Shown one piece after another: positions 22,901 through 34,159 of a stretch of DNA of 64,000 nucleotides (positions within the stretch are counted from its first letter, which is position 1; each line of letters opens with the position of its first letter). This stretch comes from Actinostola sp. cb2023. Taxonomy: Eukaryota; Cnidaria; Anthozoa; Actiniaria; Actinostolidae. Made by a program: the position numbers and the translations under genes. The notes under the pieces are model-generated. The model searched no databases, was not told the DNA's origin, and saw nothing but the letters and a program-made list of their open reading frames with translations. Location of the stretch: contig JAUJYZ010000616.1 of NCBI GenBank assembly GCA_033675265.1, positions 348,001-412,000 on the forward strand, read 5' to 3'.

Positions 22901-24639
22901 GCAACATGTTGCATAGGTGGACACACGGTGCAACAATACGTGTTGCGTGCAATGTTGCGCGCAATGTTGCACCGTGTGTCCGCACCTGTAGGCAACGTTC
23001 CGCCCAAAAAAAAATCTGCGAAAATCAACATTGAATAAAGGGGGGAGGGGTTGAATATTTAATATATGTTCATTATCTTAAAAAGCCATTTTGGAGACAT
23101 GTAACAAGGGAGTGCCATTCAATTTTGTCGCTGATTGTAGCTTGCGTAGCCAAGCTCAGTCTCACTGGGGAGGGGTTGGTGGATATAGGAAGAGGAGGGG
23201 GATCCCCCATCCCTGTGAGAGTTTGGCTACCAGGCTACCATCCTGCATGATCATCAGCATCACCTGATAGTCATGATGATCAGCATCGCAAAACTTGAGG
23301 ACGCTTGATGTACGGATTCTCTTGCCTTATGCTGCAGCAATGTTTACTTTGTTGTAGGTTTAACTGACCTGGCATATAAATCAAGCCTCTTATTGCCCTT
23401 TCATGTCATCTCTATTCTAATTCCTTCTAAATCCACAAACAACGCCTTAAACTTCTGGCGTAGTATCAGAAAACTCTGCTCTATTGTATGTGGTGATGAA
23501 GTTTTATCCTTCCGCCTTTAACACACCTCAAGACAGCCAGTACTCAATCAGGCACAACCTTGTTGGCGAATGGTTAAAAGGTTTTTTACCACCCATAAAA
23601 ATATACCATGATACGTCACTCGTGACAACCTCGAGTGCCGACCAAATACCTCAAAATTAAAAGGCTCGCTATAACCTACGTTCCGTCAGAATCGATTGCG
23701 GTAAATCTCAAACTTCACATCAAATAAACCTTTTCATGGGGAAAAATGCACTCATTACTGTCATCGAAGGTGTTTACCGACCGAAAGGGGGTACCCTATA
23801 ATTCAATGTGGCTTCAGTTAATTTGTTTAGACACGAAGGGCTGTGAAAATACCGCAGCCTTAAATTAAAACGACGTCAAAGTAGCTTAAGTATTACTTGT
23901 TCTGGTAAGTTCTTAGTGCAGCAGTGAGTACTAATAATAGTGCAAATAAACAGAGCTTTTGTTCAGTGCTATTTACGTAGGTTTAGATGGCAAAATGATG
24001 TTCAGTTCTATCAAACAACAAGCACTGAAAACATCTACCTCTTATTTTCAATTGGTCCATCATGTCGCTTGCGAGACCCTGTGAAGATATATAATACAAA
24101 GTTAAATTGTACACCGTTTGTAGGTGTTGATTCAATCAACACTGACTGACTTTGACAGTGGGAGACGATACGACTATTAAAAAAAAATCCCGGGGTAAAA
24201 AATATATACATGTTGTGCTTGAATGATTTCAATTCAATCTAACAATTATAGCTTCTAAACAGCACGATTTTTGAAGCGGCACAAGTACGTAGCCCTTTGT
24301 GAAGTTATAAATAAAAGTATGTTTAGCTTTAGCGTGACCCCAGCTAGGCAGGCGATGAATCCAGAAGAGTTCTGTCTTCCAAATCTGTCAAACAACAAAC
24401 TGTTCTCTTGTGTCAAAACTCAATTAATTCAGGGTATTAACAGCTATTAAAAGTGTTCCTATCTTTATGAGAATTGAACTACATCGTTGGAATCCCAATC
24501 TTTCCCGCTAAGCACACTCTGACGGATTTGACGGTGAATTCATTCATTGATACTAAATAGAGCTAGTAGGAATGTCTGCCTGCCTTACCGCAGTTGCCGT
24601 CCCAACGAGACAGCAAAACAGCAAGAAGACGGCATACAT
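15860..24639 (-). CDS. FSTL1: Follistatin-like 1 (FSTL1/SPARC-family) secreted glycoprotein
   Basis: FSTL1 is a secreted SPARC-family glycoprotein that modulates BMP/TGF-beta signalling in vertebrates. Exons on the minus strand: 24639-24589 signal peptide (MYAVFLLFCCLVGTATA); 21704-21492 follistatin/Kazal module (CHAGQEC, CGSDGITYPNHCELHRTAC); 19862-19663 first EF-hand region (VCYERDRDDLRDRLIAW, DTDRNGKLNRKEF); 19318-19189 second (GLCSDALMALTDEDSDWELS, KKCLDP); 16940-16877 and 16444-16398 the VWC-like part (CELEGNMYSDGAEIPTDC, CVCACGNWVC); 16044-15860 a charged C-terminus and stop. These total about 296 residues, close to human FSTL1 (308). All phases fit except between the first two exons: exon 1 ends in phase 0, but the Kazal exon needs one leading base, so a small exon of length 3n+1 in 21705-24588 is probably unrecognised. 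It converges with MRE11. Confidence 0.92.
16455..16862. repeat. 52-bp minisatellite, ~8 copies
   Basis: The unit contains AGGTTTTACAGGAATACAAA and CAGGTTCCACGCTAGAGAAG. It fills most of FSTL1 intron 16445-16876. Confidence 0.92.
17348..18784. mobile_element. Outer foldback element interrupted by piggyBac-like copy 2
   Basis: The left arm TTAAAGTGTTTATGACACGA (17347 on) and the right arm GTTCGTGTCATATACACTTT (to about 18783) mirror over ~180 bp. The arms share CTTCGCATTTGCGAG and CAATCTGACGTCACC in inverted form. The nested element marks this as the older insertion. Confidence 0.75.
17553..18539. mobile_element. piggyBac-like non-autonomous element, copy 2
   Basis: It is flanked by TTAA at 17549-17552 and 18540-18543. 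The interior is near-identical to the copy at 10845, but the ends read CCCATTCGCTCCTAC and AGGAGCGAATGGG. It is nested in a larger foldback (17348-18784) in the FSTL1 intron 16941-19188. Confidence 0.85.
19189..19318 (-). CDS. FSTL1: FSTL1 EF-hand exon 2
   Basis: The exon reads MPDEDEYINPILQGLCSDAL, then MALTDEDSDWELSLHEFKKC and LDP. It aligns by eye with [20 protein letters not shown] of vertebrate FSTL1. It starts in phase 0 and ends in phase 1, joining the next exon to give LDPVCELEG. Confidence 0.93.
19335..19534. mobile_element. Foldback MITE, ~200 bp
   Basis: TCAATAGACCTCTTTAGCTT (19334 on) is mirrored by AGCTAAAGAGGTCTATTGAA. The arms run ~80 bp, through CCATTTCAAACCATGTGATG and its mirror. 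It lies in FSTL1 intron 19319-19662, between the two EF-hand exons. Confidence 0.85.
19663..19862 (-). CDS. FSTL1: FSTL1 EF-hand exon 1
   Basis: The exon encodes VCYERDRDDLRDRLIAW, matching the FSTL1 VCYQSNRDELRRRIIQW region, and an EF-hand-like loop, DTDRNGKLNRKEF. This loop keeps Asp, Asp, Asn and Lys where a canonical loop has acidic or oxygen ligands, and Glu at loop position 12, so calcium binding is more plausible here than in vertebrate FSTL1. Its acceptor is duplicated in the adjoining 61-bp array. Confidence 0.93.
19857..20330. repeat. 61-bp array containing the FSTL1 splice acceptor, ~7 copies
   Basis: On the minus strand each unit reads ...TGTGCTCTCTTAG then TTGTGTGTTA, i.e. the acceptor and first ~10 bases of exon 19862-19663. 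Degenerate copies recur at about 20408-20545. Confidence 0.9.
20794..20979. mobile_element. Foldback MITE, ~186 bp, TA-flanked
   Basis: AGAGTCATATTTTCGTATGA then GTGGGAAACTACGGT is mirrored by AACTACTTCCCACTCATACG then AAAACGACTCT. It lies in FSTL1 intron 19863-21491. Its ends resemble those of the foldback at 22123. Confidence 0.8.
21492..21704 (-). CDS. FSTL1: FSTL1 follistatin/Kazal exon
   Basis: The 213-nt exon encodes NCSAVTCHAGQEC, an EGF-like follistatin N-lobe, followed by a Kazal core with CPNHQNPVCGSDGITYPN, HCELHRTAC and GPCEI. The cysteine spacing matches FSTL1 and SPARC follistatin modules. It ends in G (phase 1), joining to TT GTG TGT of the next exon to give IVVCYE. Confidence 0.95.
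22123..22257. mobile_element. Foldback MITE, ~135 bp
   Basis: TAGAGCAGATTTCGTTTGAC then TGTGAAAAAC is mirrored by GTTTTTCACAGTCATACGAA then ATCTGCTCTA. It is flanked by direct copies of ACGTAACGCTACTGGGAG. Confidence 0.8.
22703..23050. mobile_element. Two nested foldbacks
   Basis: The outer arms CCCCTCCCCTATTCAATGTT (22703 on) and AACATTGAATAAAGGGGGGA (about 23028) enclose an inner foldback 22730-22987 with ends AGGTGCGGACACACGGTGCA and its mirror, flanked by GTA on both sides. They lie in the long FSTL1 intron. The rest of 21705-24588 shows no exon I can support; the missing small FSTL1 exon should be here. Confidence 0.75.
24589..24639 (-). CDS. FSTL1: FSTL1 signal-peptide exon
   Basis: The ATG at 24639-24637 starts a 17-residue hydrophobic leader (MYAVFLLFCCLVGTATA) ending exactly at a gtaagg donor. 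Ala-X-Ala before the junction is a typical signal-peptidase site. The start was chosen because it opens the only hydrophobic leader upstream of the Kazal exon on this strand. Homology cannot confirm so short an exon, so the assignment rests on position and character. Confidence 0.7.
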
Positions 24640-25185
24640 CTTTACCCCTGACTTGCACAGACGATTCGCAACAGAAGACTGGTAATAATAGGTTGTTCCT
24701 TCCAGCGAAAGCTACCAAGAGAACTGGAAACCGCTAAAAGAAAAGTGATCAATATTTACTCAATGAGAAAAACCCACACAGGAAATTCCATTGCCCACAA
24801 AAATCCAAACCTTCAGTCGATCGAGAAAAGATCAAGTCGATTCGCCAGGAATTCAACGACTGGCGCAAATGAAACTTTCCCTGGTCTTAGTCGAATATAT
24901 CCAGTTGTGGAGCAAAGCATCGACGTAACTTGATGCCTTTTGTCAAGTAATTTGTGTCAAGTTCTTGGCAGGCCTCTTGATCGTACATCAATACGTCCGT
25001 CTACTGGTTTTTGTTGGTTCACCTCAGGGTCACATTCCTGCCTCAGAAACAGATGCCACTGGACTGAGCTACGTCTAATTTATGGGAATCTACTTTAGAA
25101 GGGTGGACATTCAAGAGCGGCTTAGAATTACTTAGGTTAGTCTGCGTGACCAAGAACAGTTAAAAATAAACTGTTTTCTGTTCAG

Positions 25186-25372
25186 ATAGAAATTGAGGGA
25201 AAGTTAAAGTGCTCATGTATAAAGATATCCAGAACAGTTCCAAGGATCGTGGGTTGTAATCCCATTGCGGTCAGACATTTTTTCTCTTTCTCCTCTCTTT
25301 CAAGGGCTAGCCCTCAGAAGGACTTTATGAGTATCTTTATAGCACTTTAAGTTCTCCTCAATTTCTATCTGT
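25186..25372. mobile_element. Foldback element with AAAGTGCT termini
   Basis: ATAGAAATTGAGGGAAAGTT (25187 on) mirrors AACTTAAAGTGC-type sequence ending CTCAATTTCTAT at about 25368. It lies upstream of FSTL1. The rest of 24640-25600 contains no visible gene. Confidence 0.7.
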
Positions 25373-25602
25373 TTCACTAGTACTATGAGGCCTTCTTTCC
25401 TAACATTGTGTATATGCTTACTGTTCACTTAGTGGCGTTTTGATAAGGCCTACACTACAATTTGTACACTTTCAAAGTATCATTAGTATCATAGGCTGTA
25501 GAGAGCCAAACTAGCTGAATGGTTTATCTGTCCGTGAATATAATATGTCATCGGCGAAATGAAGAAAGCGATTTCTGCAATGAAGTCCAAGGGACGAGAA
25601 GG

Positions 25603-28600
25603 CGTATGCTGCAACACGGTACATGCACCAAGAAGGCGTATGCTGCAACACGGTACATGCCCCAAGAAGGCGTATGCTGCAACACGGTACATGCACCAAG
25701 AAGGCGTATGCTGCAACACGGTACATGTAGCAAGAAGGCGTATGCTGCAACACGGTACATGCACCAAGAAGGCGTATGCTGCAACACGGTACATGCACCA
25801 AGAAGGCGTATGCTGCAACACGGTACATGCACCAAGAAGGCGTATGCTGCAACACGGTACATGCACCAAGAAGGCGTATGCTGCAACACGGTACATGCAC
25901 CAAGAAGGCGTATGCTGCAACACGGTGCACAGGCGTATGCTGCAACACGGTACACCAAGAAGGCGTATGCTGCAACACGGTACATGCACCAAGAAGGCGT
26001 ATGCTGCAACACGGTACATGCACCAAGAAGGCGTATGCTGCAACACGGTACATGCACAAGAAGGCGGTACACGGTGCACCAAGAAGGCGTATGCTGCAAC
26101 ACGGTACATGCACCAAGAAGGCGTATGCTGCAACACGGTACATGCACCAAGAAGGCGTATGCTGCAACAACACGGTACATGTACCAATGCACCAAGAAGG
26201 CGTATGCTGCAACACGGTACATGCACCAAGAAGGCGTATGCTGCAACACGGTACATGCACCAAGAAGGCGTATGCACGGCAACATGGTACATGCACCAAG
26301 AAGGCGTATGCTGCAACACGGTACATGCACCAAGAAGGCGTATGCTGCAACACGGTACATGCACCAAGAAGGCGTATGCTGCAACACGGTACATGCACCA
26401 AGAAGGCGTATGCTGCAACACGGTACATGCACTGCAACACAAGAAGAAGGCGTATGCTGCAACACGGTACATGCACCAAGAAGGCGTATGCTGCAACACG
26501 GTACATGCACCAAGAAGGCGTATGCTGCAACACGGTACATGCACCAAGAAGGCGTATGCTGTACATGCACAGAAGGCGTATGCTGCAACACGGTACATGC
26601 ACCAAGAAGGCGTATGCTGCAACACGGTACATGCACCGGTACATGCTGCGGTACAAGCACCAAGGCGTATGCTGCAACACGGTACATGCACCAAGAAGGC
26701 GTATGCTGCAACACGGTACATGCACCAAGAAGGCGTATGCTGCAACATGGTACATGCACCAAGAAGGCGTATGCTGCAACATGGTACATGCACCAAGAAG
26801 GCGTATGCTGCAACACGGTACATGCACCAAGAAGGCGTATGCTGCAACACGGTACATGCACCAAGAAGGCGTATGCTGCAACACGGTACATGCACCAAGA
26901 AGGCGTATGCTGCAACACGGTACATGCACCAAGAAGGCGTATGCTGCAACACGGTACATGTACATGCACCAAGAAGGCGTATGCTGCAACATGGTACATG
27001 CACCAAGAAGGCGTATGCTGCAACACGGTACATGCACCAAGAAGGCGTATGCTGCATGCACACGGTACATGCACGGTACATGCACCAAGAAGGCGTATGC
27101 TGCAACACGGTACATGCACCAAGAAGGCGTATGCTGCAACATGGTACATGCACCAAGAAGGCGTATGCTGCAACACGGTACATGCACCAAGAAGGCTGTA
27201 TGCTGCAAGAACGGTACATGCACCAAGAAGGCGTATGCTGCAACACGGTACATGCACCAAGAAGGCGTATGCTGCAACACGGTACATGCACCAAGAAGGC
27301 GTATGCTGCAACACGGTACATGCACCAAGAAGGCGTATGCTGCAACACGGTACATGCACCAAGAAGGCGTATGCTGCAACACGGTACATGCACCAAGAAG
27401 GCGTATGCTGCAACACGGTACATGCACCAAGAAGGCGTATGCTGCAACATGCTGCAACAGATGGTGCATGCACCAAGAAGGCGTATGCTGCAACACGGTA
27501 CATGCACCAAGAAGGCGTATGCTGCAACACGGTACATGCACCAAGAAGGCGTATGCTGCAACACGGTACATGCACCAAGAAGGCGTATGCTGCAACACGG
27601 TACATGCACATGCACCAAGAAGGCGTATGCTGCAACACGGTACATGCACCAAGAAGGCGTATGCTGCAACACGGTACATGCACCAAGAAGGCGTATGCTG
27701 CAACACGGTACAACACGGAAGGCGTATGCTGCAACACGGTGCACCAAGAAGGCGTATGCTGCAACACGGTACATGCACCAAGAAGGCGTATGCTGCAACA
27801 CGGTACATGCACCAAGAAGGCGTATGCTGCAAACACTGGTACATGCACCAAGAAGGCGTATGCTGCAACACGGTACATGCACCAAGAGGCGTATGCTGCA
27901 ACACGGTACATGCACCAAGAAGGGTATGCTGCAACACGGTACATGCACCAAGAAGGCGTATGCTGCAACACGGTACATGCACCAAGAAGGCGTATGCTGC
28001 AACACGGTACATGCACCAAGAAGGCGTATGCTGCAACACGGTACATGCACCAAGAAGGCGTATGCTGCAAACATGCACCAAGAAGGCGGTACATGCATGC
28101 ACCAAGAAGGCGTATGCTGCAACACGGTACATGCACATGCACCAAGAAGGCGTATGCTGCAACACGGTACATGCACCAAGAAGGCGTATGCTGCAACACG
28201 GTACATGCACCAAGAAGGCGTATGCTGCAACACGGTACATGCACCAAGAAGGCGTATGCTGCAACACGGTACATGCACCAAGAAGGCGTATGCTGCACAG
28301 CACCAAGAAGGCGTATGCTGCAACACGGTACATGCACCAAGAAGGCGTATGCTGCAACACGGTACATGCACCAAGAAGGCGTATGCTGCAACACGGTACA
28401 TGCACCAAGAAGGCGTATGCTGCAACACGGTACATGCACCAAGAAGGCGTATGCTGCAACACGGTACATGCACCAAGAAGGCGTATGCTGCAACACGGTA
28501 CATGCACCAAGAAGGCGTATGCTGCAACACGGTACATGCACCAAGAAGGCGTATGCTGCAACACGGTACATGCACCAAGAAGGCGTATGCTGCAACACGG

Positions 28601-31094
28601 TACATGCACCAAGAAGGCGTATGCTGCAACACGGTACATGCACCAAGAAGGCGTATGCTGCAACACGGTACATGCACCAAGAAGGCGTATGCTGCGGTGC
28701 AACACGGTACTGCAACACGGTACATGCACCAAGAAGGCGTATGCTGCAACACGGTACGTATGCTGGCGTATGCTGCAACACGGTACATGCACCAAGAAGG
28801 CGTATGCTGCAACACGGTACATGCACCAAGAAGGCGTATGCTGCAACACGGTACACAAGAAGGCGGCTGCAACACGGTACATGCACCAAGAAGGCGTATG
28901 CTGCAACACGGTACATGCACCAAGAAGGCGTATGCTGCAACACGGTACATGCACCAAGAAGGCGTATGCTGCAACACGGTACATGCACCAAGAAGGCGTA
29001 TGCTGCAACACGGTACATGCACCAAGAAGGCGTATGCTGCAACACGGTACATGCACCAAGAAGGCGTATGCTGCAACACGGTACATGCACCAAGAAGGCG
29101 TATGCTGCAACACGGTACATGCACCAAGAAGGCGTATGCTGCAACACGGTACATGCACCAAGAAGGCGTATGCTGCAACACGGTACATGCACCAAGAAGG
29201 CGTATGCTGCAACACGGTGCACCAAGAAGGCGTATGCTGCAACACCAAGAAGGCGTATGCTGCAACACGGTACATGCACCAAGAAGGCGTATGCTGCAAC
29301 ACGGTACATGCACCAAGAAGGCGTATGCTGCAACACGGTACATGCACCAAGGTACATGCACCAAGAAGGCGTATTCTGCAACACGGTACATGTACCAAGA
29401 AGGCGTATGCTGCAACACAGAACATGCACCAAGAAGGCGTATACTGCAACACGGTACATGCACCAAGAAGGCGTATGCTGCAACACGGTACATGCAGCAA
29501 GAAGGCGTATGCTGCAACACGGTACATGCACCAAGAAGGCGTATGCTGCAACATGGTACATGCACCAAGAAGGCGTATGCTGCAACATGGTACATGCACC
29601 AAGAAGGCTTATGCTGCAACATGGTACATGCACCAAGAAGGCGTATGCTGCAACACGGTACATGCACCAAGAAGGCGTATGCTGCAACACGGTACATGCA
29701 CCAAGAAGGCGTATGCTGCAACACGGTACATGCACCAAGAAGGCGTATGCTGCAACACGGTACATGCACCAAGAAGGCGTATGCTGCAACACGGTACATG
29801 CAGCAAGAAGGCGTATGCTGCAACACGGTACATGCACCAAGAAGGCGAATGCTGCAACATGGTACATGCACCACCAAGAAGACGTATGCTGCAACATGGT
29901 ACATGCACCAAGAAGGCTTATGCTGCAACATGGTACATGCACCAAGAAGGCGTATGCTGCAACACGGTACATGCACCAAGAAGGCGTATGCTGCAACACG
30001 GTACATGCACCAAGAAGGCGAATGCTGCAACATGGTACATGCACCAAGAAGACGTATGCTGCAACATGGTACATGCACCAAGAAGGCTTATTCTGCAACA
30101 TGGTACATGCACCAAGAAGGCGTATGCTGCAACACGGTACATGCACCAAGAAGGCGTATGCTGCAACACGGTAGGTGCACCAAGAAGGCGTATGCTGCAA
30201 CACGGTACATGCACCAAGAAGGCGTATGCTGCAACACGGTACATGCACCAAGAAGGCGTATGCTGCAACACGGTACATGCAGCAAGAAGGCGTATGCTGC
30301 AACACGGTACATGCACCAAGAAGGCGTATGCTGCAACACGGTACATGCACCAAGAAGGCGTATGCTGCAACACGGTACATGCACCAAGAAGGCGTATTCT
30401 GCAACACGGTACATGTACCAAGAAGAACACAGAACATGCACCAAGAAGGTGTATACTGCAACACGGTACATGCACCAAGAAGGCGTATGCTGCAACACGG
30501 TACATGCAGCAAGAATGCGTATGCTGCAACACGGTACATGCACCAAGAAGGCGAATGCTGCAACATGGTACATGCACCAAGAAGACGTATGCTGCAACAT
30601 GGTACATGCACCAAGAAGGCTTATTCTGCAACACGGTACATGCACCAAGAAGGCGTATGCTGCAACACGGTACGTGCACCAGCAAGAAGGCGTATTCTGC
30701 AACACGGTACATGCACCAATAAGGCGTATGGTAATGCAACACGGTACATGCACCAAGAAGGCGTATGCTGCAACACGGTACATGCAGCAAGAAGGCGTAT
30801 GCTGCAACACGGTACATGCACCAAGAAGAACACAGAACATGCACCAAGAAGGCTTATTCTGCAACATGGTACATGCACCAAGAAGGCGTATGCTGCAACA
30901 CGCTACATGCACCAAGAAGGCGTATGCTGCAACACGGTACATGCAGCAAGAAGGCGTATGCTGTGACATGGTACATGTACCAAGAAGGCGTATGCTGCAA
31001 CACGGTACATGCACCAAGAGGAACACAGAACATGCACCAAGAAGGCGTATGCTGCAACATGGTACATGTACCAAGAAGGCGTATGCTGCAACCA
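25603..31094. repeat. 34-bp satellite, ~160 copies (5.5 kb)
   Basis: The unit is ACCAAGAAGGCGTATGCTGC followed by AACACGGTACATGC. The left two-thirds is near-homogeneous with many truncated units. From about 29340 point variants appear (AACATGG, GCAGCAAG, GGCGAATG, GGCTTATT, AAGAACACAGAAC). The unit contains no stop triplet on either strand in any frame, so all six frames stay open for 1360-1850 codons. They are not genes. Confidence 0.97.
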
Positions 31095-31345
31095 TGCACT
31101 AATTAAAAAAGGCGAATACTTTACCTTTAGTTAATTATAGATGAGTGAAATACAAATTTGTCAGGAGGGGAGGGGTGGTACCATCCAAGATGGCATTAGC
31201 CGTTGACAGAGGTGTTATTGACAGAGCTACTTAACTTGGAAATGATGATGTAATGGAGTACTGTCTACCTTGAAATCCTTGCTAACAGTTTTATCATTGA
31301 AACAGCAGCATTATTTGGACGAAACAAAATAGAACTGAATCTACT

Positions 31346-33991
31346 ATGTTATCGATCGGTGAAGAGAATGAAGCTCTAAAAGACATAGAGAAACATTTCA
31401 GTGGAGTTTCCACAGTTTTCCGAAACAAAAAACAAGCAATTCGATCGTTTATTACGTTTTTTTACGAAGCATCTGCGCCATGGAAACAAACACTATTCCC
31501 TCACAAATTGCCAATTAAAGTATGTACTTTCACCGAGAAACACACTTTAAATTTTCAGTTAAGTTTCTTATGATGAAACTCAGTTTATTGAACGTATCTA
31601 GCTTTCAAAATTATCAGCTACTTTGACCTCCTGTTCTTGGGGTCTCGTTGGAAAACATGAAGACCAATTAAGGCAACCCTCAAAGGAACAGTTCCTTTGG
31701 CAAGCACTTTCTCTTGGTTGATTAATATACGAACCTTGCTTAACCATTTTATTTTCACCAGATTGTAAGTTGCCTTCCGCTGCATTTACACAGCTCATTT
31801 TGTGACTGGAAGACTCGGTCGATCGATATCTTCACTCTTTATTTAACAAGTGAGATGAGTGTTGTGTGTACAGAATAACGAATGCAATAATTAAGATCAG
31901 AATTAGTTGATAGTGGACTTAAAGTGCCATGTCTGAAAACTAGCTACAATAACTGAGCCGTGTATTCATCACTCAGGCCAGTAGCAGGGGGAGGGGCCAG
32001 GGGGCCCGGGCCCCCCAATAATTTTGGCTAGCTGTCGCTGATTCCATGAAATCAGTAAAATGTGTAAGTGACAGTCTTGACGCCCGTTTGAGAAATAGGA
32101 ATACTGGTTGAGAAATCCCTTCAAAGAAATTGGATCAAATCCGAACTAAAAATGAATCCAAAGACGTCCATGAATGCTTTGTGTCCTACTGACTGTGCGT
32201 GGCACAGGAACAGGACTGACAACATTGACGTTGTGGCTGCTGCCAACGAGTTTGTGGGGCGAAATGAAAACAGAAAGCAGTTGTTTGGCAGATATACTGC
32301 AAACGATATATCCTGAAAATTCGTCGTCGTTTCTTTCAAAGTGTAAGCGACAGAGATATAAATAGATTAGACTAACGCATGAGCATAGAGTTTTAGATTC
32401 GCACGTGCGGTGAGTATGTTGAGTTAGTCGGAGAGAGAGTCCCGTCAACGACGAGTATACGTTCAAAGGCCGAGAAATTCACCCGGAAACAAATTCGGTA
32501 AGATGATTGAAGATTACAGATGATTTTAGTATAGATTCAGCCTAGTCTAATTCAGATATGTATTTAATTGTTTTTAGTGAACCATATCATACCATACCAT
32601 ACGGGATCATAATGCGAACCTACAAATTAATGTAGTGAGTACGGGTTACGACCGGGGTAGCCCTGCATGATTTGGATTTGCTACACAAAGTCAACTCGAA
32701 CAGCCATGTTAGGCGGAACTGTTAGCGTATAGGTTCAGTGATCCACTGTGCAACACAAGTTGCATGATAAAACCTGTTCAATGAATGAGTACAGTCTACA
32801 GTATCCATGGTTTTGCCTTTTGTGTATTAAAAAACGCTAGATCTCCTTTGAATAGCTATTAATAAAACACACATCATTATGTGTACATATCCCTCCATTG
32901 CCCTACGATTTGGCCACTAGATCGATTTTCTGTCGATATTAACTTGCTGCATGTTGCTGAACTGAACTACTCTCAGAAGGCAGGAAATGTTATTTCATAA
33001 AGCCTATACCTCAAAAATTTTCGGGGGATCATTAATCCCCGTACCCCCTAGAAGTTCGTGACTTCGCCGCTTGTCAGATTGTGCCCCCCCCAAATAATTT
33101 TCCCCTTGCTACGGACATGTCTTACCTGTGTTTCTTCTGTCTTTCTTTGGCGGACACTCCGCGTCGTACTAGATATAGTGGATGACCATAAGTTCAGCAG
33201 AACATGAATCTCATCAGTCAAAACATCTTTAAATTAATTTAGTAAGTAAAGTGTAAAGTATTTAAGTAATTATCGCCAGCAAGATGACCTCAGGTTGATA
33301 TCATTTCCTGTTGTACATCATCTGTAAGGTCCTGTCTGTGGCCTGTGATAACAAGTACGTATGTTCTCAACATTTTGTATGGGGCCACATATGTTAAGGT
33401 ACATTTGCGCATGCGTGTTATGCTACAAAGTCTATCATGAGAATCGGCAATCTCGTCCCCAGAGCCTGCGTTACTTTCGGCCAGCGGCGAAGAACGTAGG
33501 CTCTGGCATAATCCATTTTTGAGACACTTTGATTGGCTATTCCATTTTAGAAACTACGCACGCGCAAGATTCCGGAAATGAAATATATCCAATGAAAATT
33601 GAGTTGTCAAAACAGCCCGGTGTCCCAACTTCCGTTCAAAACAAATATTTTTAATTTTTTTTTAAATGTTAAAACATTTTTCAACGGTTTGACATGTTAT
33701 TAAAAATCTTGTATTCGTGAATAAATCTCTAAGCACAGAGAAACATCCAGTTTATCTAAGCTTATATGTATCTCGAAGTGTCTTGAAAAGTTTTCAAGCG
33801 AAGCTCAAAATTTACACGAAGATGATGGTTTATATTCAAAGTACATATGTCGATCGTAAATCCTAATATTCTTTAGGCTAGCAACTGAAAATGCCAATCG
33901 AGGTGCTTACGAAGGCGAAAGATTCAAAAGAAATACATTTGAAGGAGAGACAACAATAACCAGAGAAGATGAAGAAGATAGATTCAAATAA
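31346..33991 (+). CDS. Possible unidentified plus-strand gene (partial exons only)
   Basis: Two stretches look like exons. At 31346-31519 an ATG opens MLSIGEENEALKDIEKHFSG, then 38 more codons to PHKLPIK at a gtatgt donor. At 33877-33991, after an acceptor (ttctttag), comes LATENANRGAYEGERFKRNT, then FEGETTITREDEEDRFK and TAA; AATAAA follows at about 34080. A coding-like stretch near 32190-32330 could lie between them. I do not recognise the protein. The first and last pieces are in different phases, so middle exons would be needed. They may belong to one gene, two genes or none. Confidence 0.35.
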
Positions 33992-34159
33992 TTAACTGGA
34001 TGTAAAGTAGACACTAGTACTGATATAAACCCGTAGGAAGAACTGTTCGCGTATCCTTCTGCTGTAAAACCACTGCTTTTAATAAAGACTTCAGATACTG
34101 CGCTTCTTTCACTGTTGTATCTTCTTTACCAAGTGCTTTTAAAGCGTACTCTATTCCCT

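Noticed and set aside
25230..25290. tRNA-like B box (GTGGGTTGTAATCCC)
   Set aside because: No matching A box or cloverleaf; it lies inside a foldback element.
25603..31094. CRISPR-like array
   Set aside because: Units are contiguous with no unique spacers, and the sequence is eukaryotic.
25489..31102. Six very long ORFs (1360-1850 codons) on both strands
   Set aside because: They are produced by a 34-bp satellite with no stop triplets; the peptides are the same tandem motif in shifted frames.
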